Shown here in pieces: positions 10,874 through 19,694 of a DNA stretch of 64,000 nt (its first letter is position 1; each line of letters begins with the position of its first letter). Source of the DNA: an uncultured bacterium (lineage in GTDB: Bacteria > Bacteroidota > Bacteroidia > Chitinophagales > Chitinophagaceae); NCBI GenBank assembly GCA_903826405.1, contig CAIKEH010000044.1, forward strand, positions 51,633 through 115,632. Reading direction: 5' to 3'. The notes below the pieces were generated by a model that saw only the letters and a program-made list of their open reading frames with translations, made no database searches and was not told the origin of the DNA. Both the position numbers and the translations under genes were made by a program.

Positions 10874-10881
10874 CAAAAATA
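10874..10881 (-). promoter_or_regulatory. candidate -7 box for sucD
   Basis: The minus strand reads TATTTTTG, matching TAnnTTTG, 44 bases upstream of the chosen sucD start. It supports that start over the longer one, which begins at 10896, above the box. Confidence 0.45.
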
Positions 10882-10941
10882 GGGGAAAATGCGCAACAGT
10901 AGGGCTACAGAATCCCTTTTCCGGAAATAGCGGTTTTATCC

Positions 10942-11739
10942 TCAATAACCCCAGGTCAGCGAACTCCGATAGCTCCGCCAAAACTTGGCCCCATCCGTTG
11001 AATCATATCTGACCATGGTTATGCAACTGGCAAGCCAATTGCCGGCCAGAACTACGGGGATCTTCAATTCCCCCTGATCATTCGTGAGTAGTTTTGACTG
11101 TTCCACTTTGCCGTTCGTTTTATGTCGAATCTTGACCAAATGATGAGGTAGTGGTTGATTGTTGAACAGAACCTTCAATTGAAACACCTGACCTTTTTTC
11201 AGTTCATAGGGATGATTGAGTGGGATGATGTCGAGTGGAAGAGGTGTTTTTTTCCGGTAATTCTCGGTTTTCTTTCCGCCTACCTGCAGAAGGGTTTTCA
11301 TATTATGCTGATAGATCTCCGTTGCTGCAGAATCTGATTCTCCATTTTCTTTCCTCCATTCGATCACATTGCCCAACTCTTCATCTTGAAGGAACTGGTT
11401 GAATTTTTCTGCTGGAAGGAAGTTGGTCCTGTTTTTGGAAAGCATGGCCATCATGATTGTGCCTTCGTCCATGAACTGGAGGTTGAGCGAATCTCCAGTA
11501 CTGTCGCTGACCAGGTCCTCCAAGTCGTCCTCGACACCGGGTAGATAGATCTTGAGTTTTTCCACGTTCTCATGGTCTCCGGGCCAGTCCCTACCTTCAA
11601 AATCCGTACCCTCGCGAATATGAATATCCACTTGCTGACCAGGCTTGAGTTGGAAGTGCTGGGGTTCAAGCCAGCATTCATGTGCACTTCCCAGGCACAG
11701 CAAAATGGTGAAAAGCAGGCAAAGGAATGGCTTTCTCAT
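10942..11739 (-). CDS. DUF4198-type exported protein
   Basis: This 265-residue exported protein has a hydrophobic signal peptide with a likely cut after Ala19 (LGSA), so the mature protein would begin HECWLEP. That HxxWLEP start, followed by a beta-rich body (PGQQVDIHIREGTDFEG) and a C-terminal Ig-like strand pattern (VFQLKVLFNNQPLP, GELKIPV), is the hallmark of the DUF4198/NikM-like family, some members of which are linked to metal uptake. A mature N-terminal His could bind a metal; that is inference. Its start lies only two bases after the stop of the MlaF-like gene, so the two should be co-transcribed. In that slot an MCE (MlaD) gene might have been expected. Confidence 0.75.
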   Translation of the reverse strand: MRKPFLCLLFTILLCLGSAHECWLEPQHFQLKPGQQVDIHIREGTDFEGRDWPGDHENVEKLKIYLPGVEDDLEDLVSDSTGDSLNLQFMDEGTIMMAMLSKNRTNFLPAEKFNQFLQDEELGNVIEWRKENGESDSAATEIYQHNMKTLLQVGGKKTENYRKKTPLPLDIIPLNHPYELKKGQVFQLKVLFNNQPLPHHLVKIRHKTNGKVEQSKLLTNDQGELKIPVVLAGNWLASCITMVRYDSTDGAKFWRSYRSSLTWGY

Positions 11740-11741
11740 CT

Positions 11742-12551
11742 TTACTTGAGCAAATCGTCCATATTCCGATCATTGTCGATCTTGCCTTTCATTTCCAACA
11801 TGCGCATGTCCTTGGCGTCTTGCAGGAAATCCGAAGCGAAGATGAACTTGTTCAGCAACTCATTCTTGCTGAAGATGATCTCCTTATTATTGCCCTCCCA
11901 TTCTTTCCTGCCCTGATACATGTAAATGATCTTGTCTCCGATTTCCATCACGCTGTTCATGTCGTGCGTGTTGACCACGGTGGTGATCTTGAAGTCGGTT
12001 GTGATCTCGCGGATGAGTTTGTCTATGACAAGGGAGGTCTGCGGGTCGAGGCCGGAGTTGGGTTCGTCGCAAAATAGATATTTCGGATTGAGTACGATGG
12101 CACGCGCGATACCGACCCTCTTTTTCATGCCGCCACTGATCTCCGCGGGGTATTTCTTATGAGCCTCTCGCAGTTGCACGCGGTCGAGTACTTCGTCCAC
12201 CCGTTTCTGTTTCTCCGCACTGGTGCTTTTTGAGAACATCTCCAGCGGGAACATCACGTTCTGTTCAACTGTCTTACTGTCGAACAGTGCAGATCCCTGG
12301 AAGAGCATGCCGATCTGCTGCCTCATCAGCTTCTTCTCCTCTTCATTCATTTTTGTGAAATCCTGACCGTCGTAGAGAATGGAACCTTCATCTGGTTCGA
12401 ACAGGCCAACGATGCATTTCATGAGCACGGTCTTTCCACTGCCACTGGAGCCGATGATGAGGTTGCACTTTCCGGGCTCCAATATGGCGGACACGTCTGT
12501 GATCACCGTTCGATCATTGAATCCTTTCTTTATGTTCCTGATCTCGATCAT
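11742..12551 (-). CDS. mlaF: MlaF-like ABC transporter ATPase
   Basis: This cytoplasmic ATPase subunit (269 residues) belongs to the MCE-type lipid transporters that move phospholipid between the two membranes. It shows Walker A GSSGSGKT at residues 34-41, the Q-loop in GMLFQGSALFD, the ABC signature ISGGMKKR, and Walker B YLFCDEPNSGLDP, with the switch His in NTHDMNSV. SGGMKKRVGIARA and FDSKTVEQNVMFPL are typical of MlaF and not of solute importers. I used the ATG at 12551, which gives the standard MIEIRNIKKGF start; an upstream ATG at 12629 would run into the permease gene. The permease ends 26 bases upstream and the DUF4198 gene starts two bases downstream. Confidence 0.9.
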   Translation of the reverse strand: MIEIRNIKKGFNDRTVITDVSAILEPGKCNLIIGSSGSGKTVLMKCIVGLFEPDEGSILYDGQDFTKMNEEEKKLMRQQIGMLFQGSALFDSKTVEQNVMFPLEMFSKSTSAEKQKRVDEVLDRVQLREAHKKYPAEISGGMKKRVGIARAIVLNPKYLFCDEPNSGLDPQTSLVIDKLIREITTDFKITTVVNTHDMNSVMEIGDKIIYMYQGRKEWEGNNKEIIFSKNELLNKFIFASDFLQDAKDMRMLEMKGKIDNDRNMDDLLK

Positions 12552-12577
12552 TCTTATTGTTTCTTGTAACGTAGATG

Positions 12578-13315
12578 TCAAAGCATTATGGCCGCCAATA
12601 CATAATCGGCCAAAAGGATCATGATGCAACTGGTCACGACAGCGGCGGTACTGGCTCTGCCGATCTCCAGCGCTCCTCCCTGTACATGGTAACCGTAATA
12701 GGCGGGTATGCCTGTGAGTATGAAGGAAAACGTATAGGCTTTGGTGAGTGCAAAGGTGACATTGTAAGGTTTGAATGCATAGAGAAGCCCTCTGTCGAAT
12801 GTTTCCGTGGATAGGATATGGGCGGCCTGTCCTGCGAAACGACCTCCCCAGATGCCCAAGCCCATGGAAATGATCACCAGCATGGGAATCACAATAAGGG
12901 CCGCGAGTATCTTGGGCATGATCAGATATGCCTTGGCATTGATGCCCATGATTTCCAGTGCATCTATCTGCTCGCTCACCCTCATGTTACCCAGTTCGCT
13001 GGCAATTTTGCTGCCGATCACACCTGCGAGCACGATACAGGTAAGTGTGGTTGAGAATTCCAGGATAACGGTATCCCGTACGATCTGTGCGATGGTGGAC
13101 ATGGGGATCAAAGGGCTGACCAATTGGTAAGCGGTCTGAACGGTGGAAACGGCACCAATGAAAACCGATATGATGGCCACTATACCCAGCGACCCGATCC
13201 CGAGTTCAGCGCATTGATGCATGAGTTCTTTCCAATACATCCTGTAATTCTCAGGCCGGGTGAACATGCCTTTGATCATCAGGATGAACTTTCCAAAGTG
13301 GGTGAAGAATGACAT
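12578..13315 (-). CDS. mlaE: MlaE-like ABC transporter permease
   Basis: This inner-membrane permease (245 residues) is the partner of the adjacent MlaF-like ATPase. It has the MlaE family pattern: an amphipathic N-terminal helix, about five transmembrane segments, and the conserved cytoplasmic coupling region around ASELGNMRVSEQIDALEIMGI at residues 105-125. The family is known to carry phospholipids across the envelope with an MCE substrate-binding protein. No MCE gene is in the window, so the third subunit must be encoded elsewhere or be replaced. The gene follows the kinase-like hypothetical by 33 bases, and that gap contains its own TATTTTTG box. Confidence 0.9.
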   Translation of the reverse strand: MSFFTHFGKFILMIKGMFTRPENYRMYWKELMHQCAELGIGSLGIVAIISVFIGAVSTVQTAYQLVSPLIPMSTIAQIVRDTVILEFSTTLTCIVLAGVIGSKIASELGNMRVSEQIDALEIMGINAKAYLIMPKILAALIVIPMLVIISMGLGIWGGRFAGQAAHILSTETFDRGLLYAFKPYNVTFALTKAYTFSFILTGIPAYYGYHVQGGALEIGRASTAAVVTSCIMILLADYVLAAIML

Positions 13316-13329
13316 GCATTGGCTTTGGA

Positions 13330-13337
13330 CAAAAATA
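13330..13337 (-). promoter_or_regulatory. candidate -7 box for the mlaEF-DUF4198 run
   Basis: The minus strand reads TATTTTTG in the 33-base gap before the permease gene. It would leave a leader of only a few bases, so it may be an internal promoter or chance. Confidence 0.3.
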
Positions 13338-13348
13338 GGGAAAAGAGG

Positions 13349-14437
13349 TCAGGGTTGGCCTTTGTCTGTATGCATGAATTTACGAAGATGAAGTTCGACA
13401 AGAGATCCCATGGTGCGAAAGGTCAGGAAAGTGTTGTCCTGATGGTGTCGGGATAGATCCATGCTGAGATGATGTATCTTTTCGGGTGTGGAGAATTCGA
13501 CATCCATGACGGAATGCTCGAGGTCCTTCAGCCTGTCCCATTCTGCGTGGATCCTGCGGGTGATCAGAGCTCTTTCCTCCACTTGATATTGTTTGATCAC
13601 ATCCTGGTGAAGGTGTTTTCTGACCAGTTCCAAGAAAGGAGTGTTCTCCTTGAAAAACTGTGGTAGGTAGATTGTCTTCCGACCTTCATATGCCTGTTGG
13701 TCGAAATCAATGGGGCGCATCCGGAACTGGATCTCGTCGAAGTCCTGCGTGATGTCGAATACAAAGTTATAGCTGCGCATGTCGCCGAGCAGACGCATGA
13801 AGCATCTTTCATTGAATTTCACGAACTCTTTCGCAATTCGGCGGGGGTTGAATTCTGGGCGATGTAAATATTCCTGAAGAAACACATCACCCGGGATGCC
13901 GGCGATATGTTCTTCCACCAGGGTGGTGTCGTCCACCAGATAATTGATCCGGTAGGCAGAAAGCAGGTGTTCCAATTCCAGGCCCCAGATCCGGGAGGCA
14001 TCAGCCAACTTGATGTAGAAGTAATCGTGGACCTCGTTGTAATTGTTGACTATCTTGATTCGAAATGGTTTCGAGTTTCCGAAGACGCAGAAATCGATGC
14101 GTTCTATGTGCAGGTGTTCCTCGGCTCCGGTATCACCGCTGGCCTTGAGTTGAGAGTATATGCGTTTCAGGTCGTGATGGATCTCCTCAGTAACGGACGG
14201 CAGGTAGAAGACCGTTTCCCAGAGGGTATCCACTCCGTTTTTGTCAAAAAGGGGCACTCTTTCGTTAAAGTCCCTAAGCATGGAATAATTCAGGGGAAGG
14301 GACATCTCGCGCCCATAGCGGAGCAGGTATTTCCGGAACGAAGTGCTCACGGGATAACTGATCTTCTTCCTGGATATCCGCTCATCGGGGTATAGCGGGA
14401 GGTCATCACCCGAAGTATTGTCTTCCTTTTTGAGCAT
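13349..14437 (-). CDS. conserved hypothetical protein with kinase-like motifs
   Basis: I do not recognise this 362-residue cytoplasmic protein as a named family. Two stretches resemble the active site of aminoglycoside-phosphotransferase/protein-kinase folds: GDMRSYNFVFD near residues 217-227, in place of the catalytic HxDxxxxN loop, and RPIDFDQQAYEGR some 20 residues later, in place of the metal-binding DFG. The first catalytic Asp position is filled but the usual His is missing. The N-terminal third is polar, and the C-terminus is helical and His-rich. There is no signal peptide or membrane segment. It sits 27 bases after maeB and 33 bases before the MlaE-like gene, so co-transcription with maeB is likely. 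The kinase reading is inference. Confidence 0.6.
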   Translation of the reverse strand: MLKKEDNTSGDDLPLYPDERISRKKISYPVSTSFRKYLLRYGREMSLPLNYSMLRDFNERVPLFDKNGVDTLWETVFYLPSVTEEIHHDLKRIYSQLKASGDTGAEEHLHIERIDFCVFGNSKPFRIKIVNNYNEVHDYFYIKLADASRIWGLELEHLLSAYRINYLVDDTTLVEEHIAGIPGDVFLQEYLHRPEFNPRRIAKEFVKFNERCFMRLLGDMRSYNFVFDITQDFDEIQFRMRPIDFDQQAYEGRKTIYLPQFFKENTPFLELVRKHLHQDVIKQYQVEERALITRRIHAEWDRLKDLEHSVMDVEFSTPEKIHHLSMDLSRHHQDNTFLTFRTMGSLVELHLRKFMHTDKGQP

Positions 14438-14464
14438 GTGGCTACATTTTGATGACCTGATGTC

Positions 14465-16816
14465 TCAACTTTTTTTATTCCACCACCCTTTTTGATTTTG
14501 GAGGGGTTTCCCGATCTCCTGTGGGTTCTTTGACTGCGCATCTACGACGGCTATCAGCACCATGTTCAGGATGCTTCTGACGGAACTGCCCAATTGAAGA
14601 ACATGCACGGGTTTCTTGAGTCCCAGCAGGATGGGGCCAATGGAGTCTGCGCCACCAACTTCCTGCAAGAGGTTGTAAGCAATGTTCCCTGCACTGAGAT
14701 TTGGAAAAATGAGTGTATTCACCTCGCCTTGGCCCACGAGTTCGCTGAACGGGTAATTATCCTCCAGGATGTCCTTGTTGAAGGCCATGATACCCTGCAT
14801 CTCACCGTCCACGATCAAGGAGGGGTTCCTTTCCTTCACCAATTTACGGGCATCTCTCATTAGATTGGCTTCAGGGGTATCACTGCTTCCGAAGTTGGAA
14901 TAGCTGAGCAGGGCTACTCGCGGCGTGATACCGAATGTACGCACTTCTCTTGCTACGAGCAGGGTGATGTCCGCCACTTGTTCCGCAGTGGGGTTGAAGT
15001 TTACCGTGGTATCTGCGAGGAACAATGGCCCGCGTTTGGTCAACATGATATACATACCTGCGATCTTGTTAACCCCTTCTTCTGTGCCGATGGTCTGTAA
15101 GGCGGGTCTTATAGTGTCTGGGTAGTTGCGACTCAATCCTGATATCATGGCATCTGCATCGCCCATCTCGACCATCATGCAACCGAATTGAGTGCGGTCC
15201 TTCATCTTCTTGATGGCTTCATAGGAATTGACACCACGCCGCTGTCTTTTCTTGAAATAAACTTCACCGTATTCCTGGCGTTTTCCTTCGACGTCATCAC
15301 TCTTGGGGTCGATGATGGGGATATTCTCGAGGTTGATCAGATTATTTTCCGCGATCTCCAGTATGCGTTTGGGATCGCCCAGAAGGATGGGATATGCGAC
15401 GCCTTCATCCAGTGCGAGCTGAGCTGCTTTGAGCACTTTTACATTCTCGGCATCGGCGAAGACCACACGCCGGGGGTCTTTGCGGGCTTTGCTTCCAATG
15501 GCCCGCATTAGTTGGTTCTCCCCTCCCAATCGATTGCGCAAACTGGTAGCGTATGCTTCCCAATCACTGATGGGCTTCTGTGCGACACCACTTTCCATGG
15601 CCGCCTTGGCCACAGCAGGGGCTACGGTCTCGAGGAGCCGGGGGTCAAGTGGTTTGGGTATGATATAGTTGTTGCCGAAAACGATGTTCTCTTCATTATA
15701 GGCCATGTTCACAATGTCCGGAACAGGTGATCTGGCCATTTGCGCCAATGCCTTTACTGCGGCTAATTTCATGGCTTCGTTGATCTGAGTGGCACGAACA
15801 TCCAGTGCACCACGAAATATGTATGGGAACCCCAGGACATTATTTACCTGATTGGGATAATCGCTGCGTCCGGTAGCCATGATGATATCTTCCCGAGCGG
15901 CAATGGCTTCATCCCAGGTGATCTCGGGATCTGGATTAGCCATTGCGAACACAATGGGTTTTGATGCCATCTTCTTCAACATGTCCGGTTTCACTACATC
16001 ACCCTTACTCAGTCCGATGAAAATATCTGCATTGCTGAAGGCCTCATGGAAGGGAATATCTTTATTCTCCGAGGCGAATTGTTTTTTACGATCATCCAGA
16101 TCGTTTCGACCTTTCCATATCAGACCTTTGGAATCGTACATCAGAACATTTGAGTGGGTGGCACCGAGTGCCTCGTACAACTCAATGCAAGCCATGGCGG
16201 CTGCTCCTGCACCATTCACCACGAATCGCACGTCTTCAATTTTCTTTCCTTGCAATTCCAGTGCATTGAGCAATGCGGCCGCGCTGATGATGGCTGTACC
16301 ATGCTGATCATCATGCATGACCGGGATTTTCATCTCTGCTTTCAGTCGCTGTTCAATGTGGAAGCATTCCGGGGCCTTGATATCCTCGAGATTGACACCG
16401 CCGAAAGTGGGTTCAAGCGCTTTGACGATCTCCACGAATTTATCCGGATCCTTTTCTCTGATTTCTATATCGAATACATCGATATCGGCGAAGATCTTGA
16501 ACAAGACGCCCTTGCCTTCCATTACAGGTTTTCCTGCTTCCGGACCAATGTCCCCGAGGCCGAGTACTGCTGTCCCGTTGCTGATCACCGCTACAAGATT
16601 TCCCTTTGCAGTGTACTTGTAAACATTTTCGATGTTCTCATAGATCTCCATGCAGGGTTCAGCTACACCGGGGGAGTAGGCTAGTGAAAGGTCCCGCTGG
16701 GTCTTTGCTTCTTTCGTCGGGATCACCTCGATCTTTCCGGGCCGGCCCTTAGCGTGATACTCCAGGGCTTGTTCCCTTCTGAGGTCTTTTTGCATGGTAA
16801 AGAATTGATCAGGCAA
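14465..16816 (-). CDS. maeB: NADP-dependent malic enzyme with C-terminal phosphotransacetylase-like domain
   Basis: This is a fused malic enzyme of 783 residues that decarboxylates malate to pyruvate with NADP. The malic enzyme part fills roughly residues 1-430 ([59 protein letters not shown]). A PTA_PTB domain covers roughly 450-783 ([71 protein letters not shown]). In this hybrid class the PTA part is regulatory, not a real phosphotransacetylase. Length and domain order are normal. An internal ATG seven codons in (16795) is an equally good start. It is the first gene of a run that continues through the kinase-like protein. Confidence 0.95.
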   Translation of the reverse strand: MPDQFFTMQKDLRREQALEYHAKGRPGKIEVIPTKEAKTQRDLSLAYSPGVAEPCMEIYENIENVYKYTAKGNLVAVISNGTAVLGLGDIGPEAGKPVMEGKGVLFKIFADIDVFDIEIREKDPDKFVEIVKALEPTFGGVNLEDIKAPECFHIEQRLKAEMKIPVMHDDQHGTAIISAAALLNALELQGKKIEDVRFVVNGAGAAAMACIELYEALGATHSNVLMYDSKGLIWKGRNDLDDRKKQFASENKDIPFHEAFSNADIFIGLSKGDVVKPDMLKKMASKPIVFAMANPDPEITWDEAIAAREDIIMATGRSDYPNQVNNVLGFPYIFRGALDVRATQINEAMKLAAVKALAQMARSPVPDIVNMAYNEENIVFGNNYIIPKPLDPRLLETVAPAVAKAAMESGVAQKPISDWEAYATSLRNRLGGENQLMRAIGSKARKDPRRVVFADAENVKVLKAAQLALDEGVAYPILLGDPKRILEIAENNLINLENIPIIDPKSDDVEGKRQEYGEVYFKKRQRRGVNSYEAIKKMKDRTQFGCMMVEMGDADAMISGLSRNYPDTIRPALQTIGTEEGVNKIAGMYIMLTKRGPLFLADTTVNFNPTAEQVADITLLVAREVRTFGITPRVALLSYSNFGSSDTPEANLMRDARKLVKERNPSLIVDGEMQGIMAFNKDILEDNYPFSELVGQGEVNTLIFPNLSAGNIAYNLLQEVGGADSIGPILLGLKKPVHVLQLGSSVRSILNMVLIAVVDAQSKNPQEIGKPLQNQKGWWNKKS

Positions 16817-17515
16817 TTTAGGTAATTCGATCCATAACCATTTTCTATCCGATACTTCGAAGATGCATTAAATGCAACATGAATGAGAATGGTATATGTC
16901 GTTTTGCAAACTGCATACAAATTGGGAATGAAGGCCTTTCAAAAAGGAACTTCAGAGAGTGCTTAATGCTTTATTCCATTCAAATCTGCATTCTTTTTTG
17001 TTGTAGGGTCTACTCTTTATCTAGTTATCCATCCTGGGATGTGCAACAAGTATACATGCGTCAATTTAATATGTGTTTCGTTTATGTCATTCAGCAATTC
17101 ATTTTGATCGATGTTGAAGTTTATTTATAATTTTTTAACAATGGAGATTGATTTTTTAACTATCTTTGTGTCATCATTACACGAAGGATCGTCATTCAAG
17201 ATGATCCTACTCCAAAGGTTGCCCAACCTTCATCAATGACCCGCCCAACAACGATTGCCTGATCTCCCGATGCTGCATTGGTATGTCACCCCTGGCGGGT
17301 ACGTGATATTCATGGGCATGTGGTTTCAGGAGAGCAGACCCATTCCAACATTTCTTGAGAAAGATAATTTCATGCAAAATGATCTTTTGCACAAGGGGCA
17401 ACCTGTGTATTGATCCTGGTTGATCAAGATCGATCAGTCAGGTTCTGTGCGGTCCATTATGGATCCTCTGGCTGGACAACGCACATTATTCATTCATAAT
17501 TTAAATGTATTCATC
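16817..17515. other. long intergenic region with candidate leader RNA
   Basis: This is a 700-base gap between divergent genes. The left part is AT-rich with no recognisable coding. The right part, from a TATCTTTG box at 17161 to the start at 17516, would be transcribed as a leader of about 340 bases. It contains a perfect seven-base inverted repeat with a two-base spacer (17214-17229, AAGGTTG then CAACCTT) and an imperfect hairpin just before it. Short ORFs here look like chance. Confidence 0.45.
17161..17168 (+). promoter_or_regulatory. candidate -7 box for the small secreted protein
   Basis: TATCTTTG matches TAnnTTTG exactly and follows an AT-rich tract. It lies about 350 bases before the coding start. 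No clear -33 TTG is visible. Confidence 0.4.
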
Positions 17516-17914
17516 ATGAAAAAGAACATCAACAACTTCGTCAACAAAGCATTCATTGCACTTTTTGTACTGTCTCTGGCTACTTATACTTCTATGGCTG
17601 GGATTCATGTCAGTGGCATCCCCACGGTTACCGTTTCTTCAGCGAAATCTGATGCTGTGAGTTTCCTCATGGACATTCCCAATTTGGAAAAACAAAATCT
17701 GCAGGTGGTGATCCGTGATGAGGATGGACGTATCATCTTCCGTGAATTCATCTCCAAATCGGCATATCGTAAGGTATTCCAGATCAACCCTTCAGATGTG
17801 GAGAAAGTGAAGTTCGAAGTTTTAGACGGGAAGAATAGTCTCCTGAACAACACTTATCATTTGGTGCGCAAGGTTGAAGAGAAAATGGACGTGCAACTGC
17901 TGTCTGTCAAGTAA
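17516..17914 (+). CDS. small secreted protein, unknown function
   Basis: This 132-residue protein has a clear signal peptide (KKNINNFVNKAFIALFVLSL, cut likely after Ala28 of TSMA). The mature domain is about 100 residues and alternates short beta strands (TVTVSSAKSDAVSFLMDI, LQVVIRDEDGRIIFREF, VKFEVLDGKNSLLNNTYHLV). That pattern looks like an Ig-like or small beta-sandwich domain of the kind common in Bacteroidota exported proteins. I do not recognise a named family. I chose the ATG at 17516 because the signal peptide starts there; an upstream in-frame ATG at 17420 would bury it. The gene stands alone, with a long leader upstream and a terminator directly after it, so it is probably well expressed as a single transcript. 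Confidence 0.75.
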   Translation: MKKNINNFVNKAFIALFVLSLATYTSMAGIHVSGIPTVTVSSAKSDAVSFLMDIPNLEKQNLQVVIRDEDGRIIFREFISKSAYRKVFQINPSDVEKVKFEVLDGKNSLLNNTYHLVRKVEEKMDVQLLSVK

Positions 17915-17936
17915 AAATCTAGAATTACTGTAGATC

Positions 17937-17979
17937 ACCGGAGATCTGGCAAGCCTCGCATGCCGGGTCCCGGTTTTTT
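17937..17979 (+). terminator. intrinsic terminator after the small secreted protein gene
   Basis: A GC-rich hairpin is formed by ACCGG with CCGGT at its base and CTGGCA with TGCCGG inside. A run of six T directly follows. It lies 23 bases past the stop and just before the convergent M20 gene ends. Confidence 0.7.
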
Positions 17980-17988
17980 ATTGAACGT

Positions 17989-19176
17989 TCATTTCTTCAA
18001 GTGAACCGACGCGCCGAGCCAGGCCATCATGCCCACTCCGATCGTAATTGCAGATTCATCTATGTCAAAGCGGGGTGTATGGACACCCGCACTGATACCT
18101 TTCTCTGAATTTCCTGTTCCCAATCTGTAGAAACATCCTGGTATTTGTTGCGAATAATAACCGAAATCCTCTGCGCCCATCCGCAGTTCTGTTTCCCTGA
18201 TGTTTTCCTTTCCCAGGAAAGCGGTCGCTTGCCGTACTACGACCTCATTCAGGATTTCATTATTATATACGGTCGGATATCCTACATCCACCTTTATATC
18301 GATCTCCGCACCCATGGCTTCGCTGATGGAGCGCGCTTGTCTTTCTATCAATTGGTGTGCCCTGGATCTCCATGCCTCGTCCATGGTTCTGAAAGTTCCC
18401 ATCAATTTCACTTCAGTAGGAATCACATTCGTTGTGTGTCCTCCCTGAATGGAGCAAATGGAAAGGACTGATGGGGAGAACGGGTCACTGTTCCGGCTGA
18501 CTATCTGCTGTAGAGCCACGACCAGATGTGAAGCAACAAGAATGGTGTCCGTAGTGTGTTGTGGAGCGGCTGCATGGCCCCCTTTCCCACGGATCGTGAA
18601 ATAGAGTTCGTCTGCGCTGGCCATGACTTTGCCGCTACGAAAACTTACATTCCCAACAGGCAAGTTGGGATGCACATGAAGTCCAATGATAGCTTCCGGT
18701 GCGGGATCTTCAAGAACACCTTCAGCAATCATGATACTGGCACCTCCGGGATTCCTTTCTTCTCCAGGCTGAAAGATAAGTTTGACCGTGCCAGACCATT
18801 CACCCTGCAACTGCTTCAGTATGCGGGCCGCCCCGAGCAGACAGGTCGTGTGTACATCATGACCGCAGGCATGCATCACGCCAGGGTTCCTGGACTTGTA
18901 CGGCACATTGTTATCTTCATCTATGGGCAGTGCGTCCATATCTGCGCGGATAGCGATGATGCGTGACGACGGATCTTTTCCCTCAATGAGCCCTACGACA
19001 CCAGTCCCTGCCATTTTGCGAAAGGGGATTCCCCATTCCTTCAGTTTTTCTTGAACATAGGCAGAAGTTTGGTATTCCTGATAACTCAATTCCGGATGTG
19101 CGTGCAGGTGTCTTCGGATCGCGATGCAATCTTGTTCAAACTTACCTGCAAGTTCCTTGATGTTGTCCGCTAACAT
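17989..19176 (-). CDS. M20 family amidohydrolase / metallopeptidase
   Basis: This cytoplasmic zinc-type hydrolase has 395 residues and resembles N-acyl-amino-acid, hippurate and IAA-amino-acid amidohydrolases. The M20D pattern is clear: RRHLHAHPELSYQEY near residue 22, the first metal ligands in RADMDALPI and MHACGHDVH, the catalytic and ligand Glu pair in FQPGEERNPGG, a dimerisation insert beginning KGKGGHAAAPQHTTD, and a final ligand in the C-terminal GVHTPRFDIDESAI region. There is no signal peptide. The substrate is probably an N-acyl or N-benzoyl amino acid but cannot be fixed from sequence. A TATCTTCG box sits five bases upstream of the start, which would leave an almost leaderless message. 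Confidence 0.9.
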   Translation of the reverse strand: MLADNIKELAGKFEQDCIAIRRHLHAHPELSYQEYQTSAYVQEKLKEWGIPFRKMAGTGVVGLIEGKDPSSRIIAIRADMDALPIDEDNNVPYKSRNPGVMHACGHDVHTTCLLGAARILKQLQGEWSGTVKLIFQPGEERNPGGASIMIAEGVLEDPAPEAIIGLHVHPNLPVGNVSFRSGKVMASADELYFTIRGKGGHAAAPQHTTDTILVASHLVVALQQIVSRNSDPFSPSVLSICSIQGGHTTNVIPTEVKLMGTFRTMDEAWRSRAHQLIERQARSISEAMGAEIDIKVDVGYPTVYNNEILNEVVVRQATAFLGKENIRETELRMGAEDFGYYSQQIPGCFYRLGTGNSEKGISAGVHTPRFDIDESAITIGVGMMAWLGASVHLKK

Positions 19177-19180
19177 GGAG

Positions 19181-19188
19181 CGAAGATA
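19181..19188 (-). promoter_or_regulatory. candidate -7 box for the M20 gene
   Basis: The minus strand reads TATCTTCG, the same octamer as upstream of aspS. It lies very close to the start codon, so either the message has almost no leader or the true start is an internal codon. Confidence 0.3.
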
Positions 19189-19201
19189 GCGCAGTTGTGG
19201 A

Positions 19202-19648
19202 TTAATTTATGCTGCTATCCTCTTTCTCGGGCTTGTTCTCGACGGTGGCAGGTACCACGATCACGTTATCCGGATACAATCTGAGAATCTGATCGCGTAG
19301 AGACTTTGCGTCTTTTGAGGTCTTGAAATTGCCGATCTGTATTTTGAAATAAGGCGACTGGTATATGAGATAGCTTTTTTCTTCGGGGAACTCCTGCATC
19401 AATTTTGTTTTGACCTGAATCGCCTTGTTTCGATCGTTCGTATTGATGACCAGCACCCGGAAGCCCGGCCCTGTCTTTTTGTTTTCCAGGTATACCTGTT
19501 TATTGAGTTCAGTCTGCTTTTTCAGGAGTAGGTCCAGGCGAAGGTCCTTATGTATGACATAGCCACGGCTTGAATCAGCCCATTGCTGTGCGTTGATTCC
19601 GAAGGGGATCAGCAATAATATGGCCAATGATGACTTGAGCATGGTCAT
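19202..19648 (-). CDS. exported SPOR-domain protein
   Basis: This short exported protein (148 residues) has a signal peptide ending near Ala20 (FGINA, then Gln21), a polar linker and a C-terminal SPOR domain from about residue 60. The SPOR pattern of two repeats is visible in GFRVLVINTNDRNKAIQVK and YFKIQIGNFKTSKDAKSL. SPOR domains bind denuded peptidoglycan glycans at division sites. Two start codons are possible (19648 and 19642); the longer frame upstream has no family character and overlaps secA. It begins 46 bases after the secA stop and is followed by the M20 gene 25 bases on, so it may share a transcript with secA. Confidence 0.85.
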   Translation of the reverse strand: MTMLKSSLAILLLIPFGINAQQWADSSRGYVIHKDLRLDLLLKKQTELNKQVYLENKKTGPGFRVLVINTNDRNKAIQVKTKLMQEFPEEKSYLIYQSPYFKIQIGNFKTSKDAKSLRDQILRLYPDNVIVVPATVENKPEKEDSSIN

Positions 19649-19694
19649 GTATCTATCAAATATCATACCCTGAAGGCATGATTTACGAAAGTGG

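Noticed and set aside
16879..17130. 83-codon frame in the gap after maeB
   Set aside because: The translation is rich in Cys and aromatic residues without pattern, has no signal or domain, and overlaps AT-rich promoter-like sequence.
17207..17401. 64-codon minus-strand frame in the leader of the small secreted protein
   Set aside because: No domain, no plausible start region, and it overlaps the hairpin-bearing leader.
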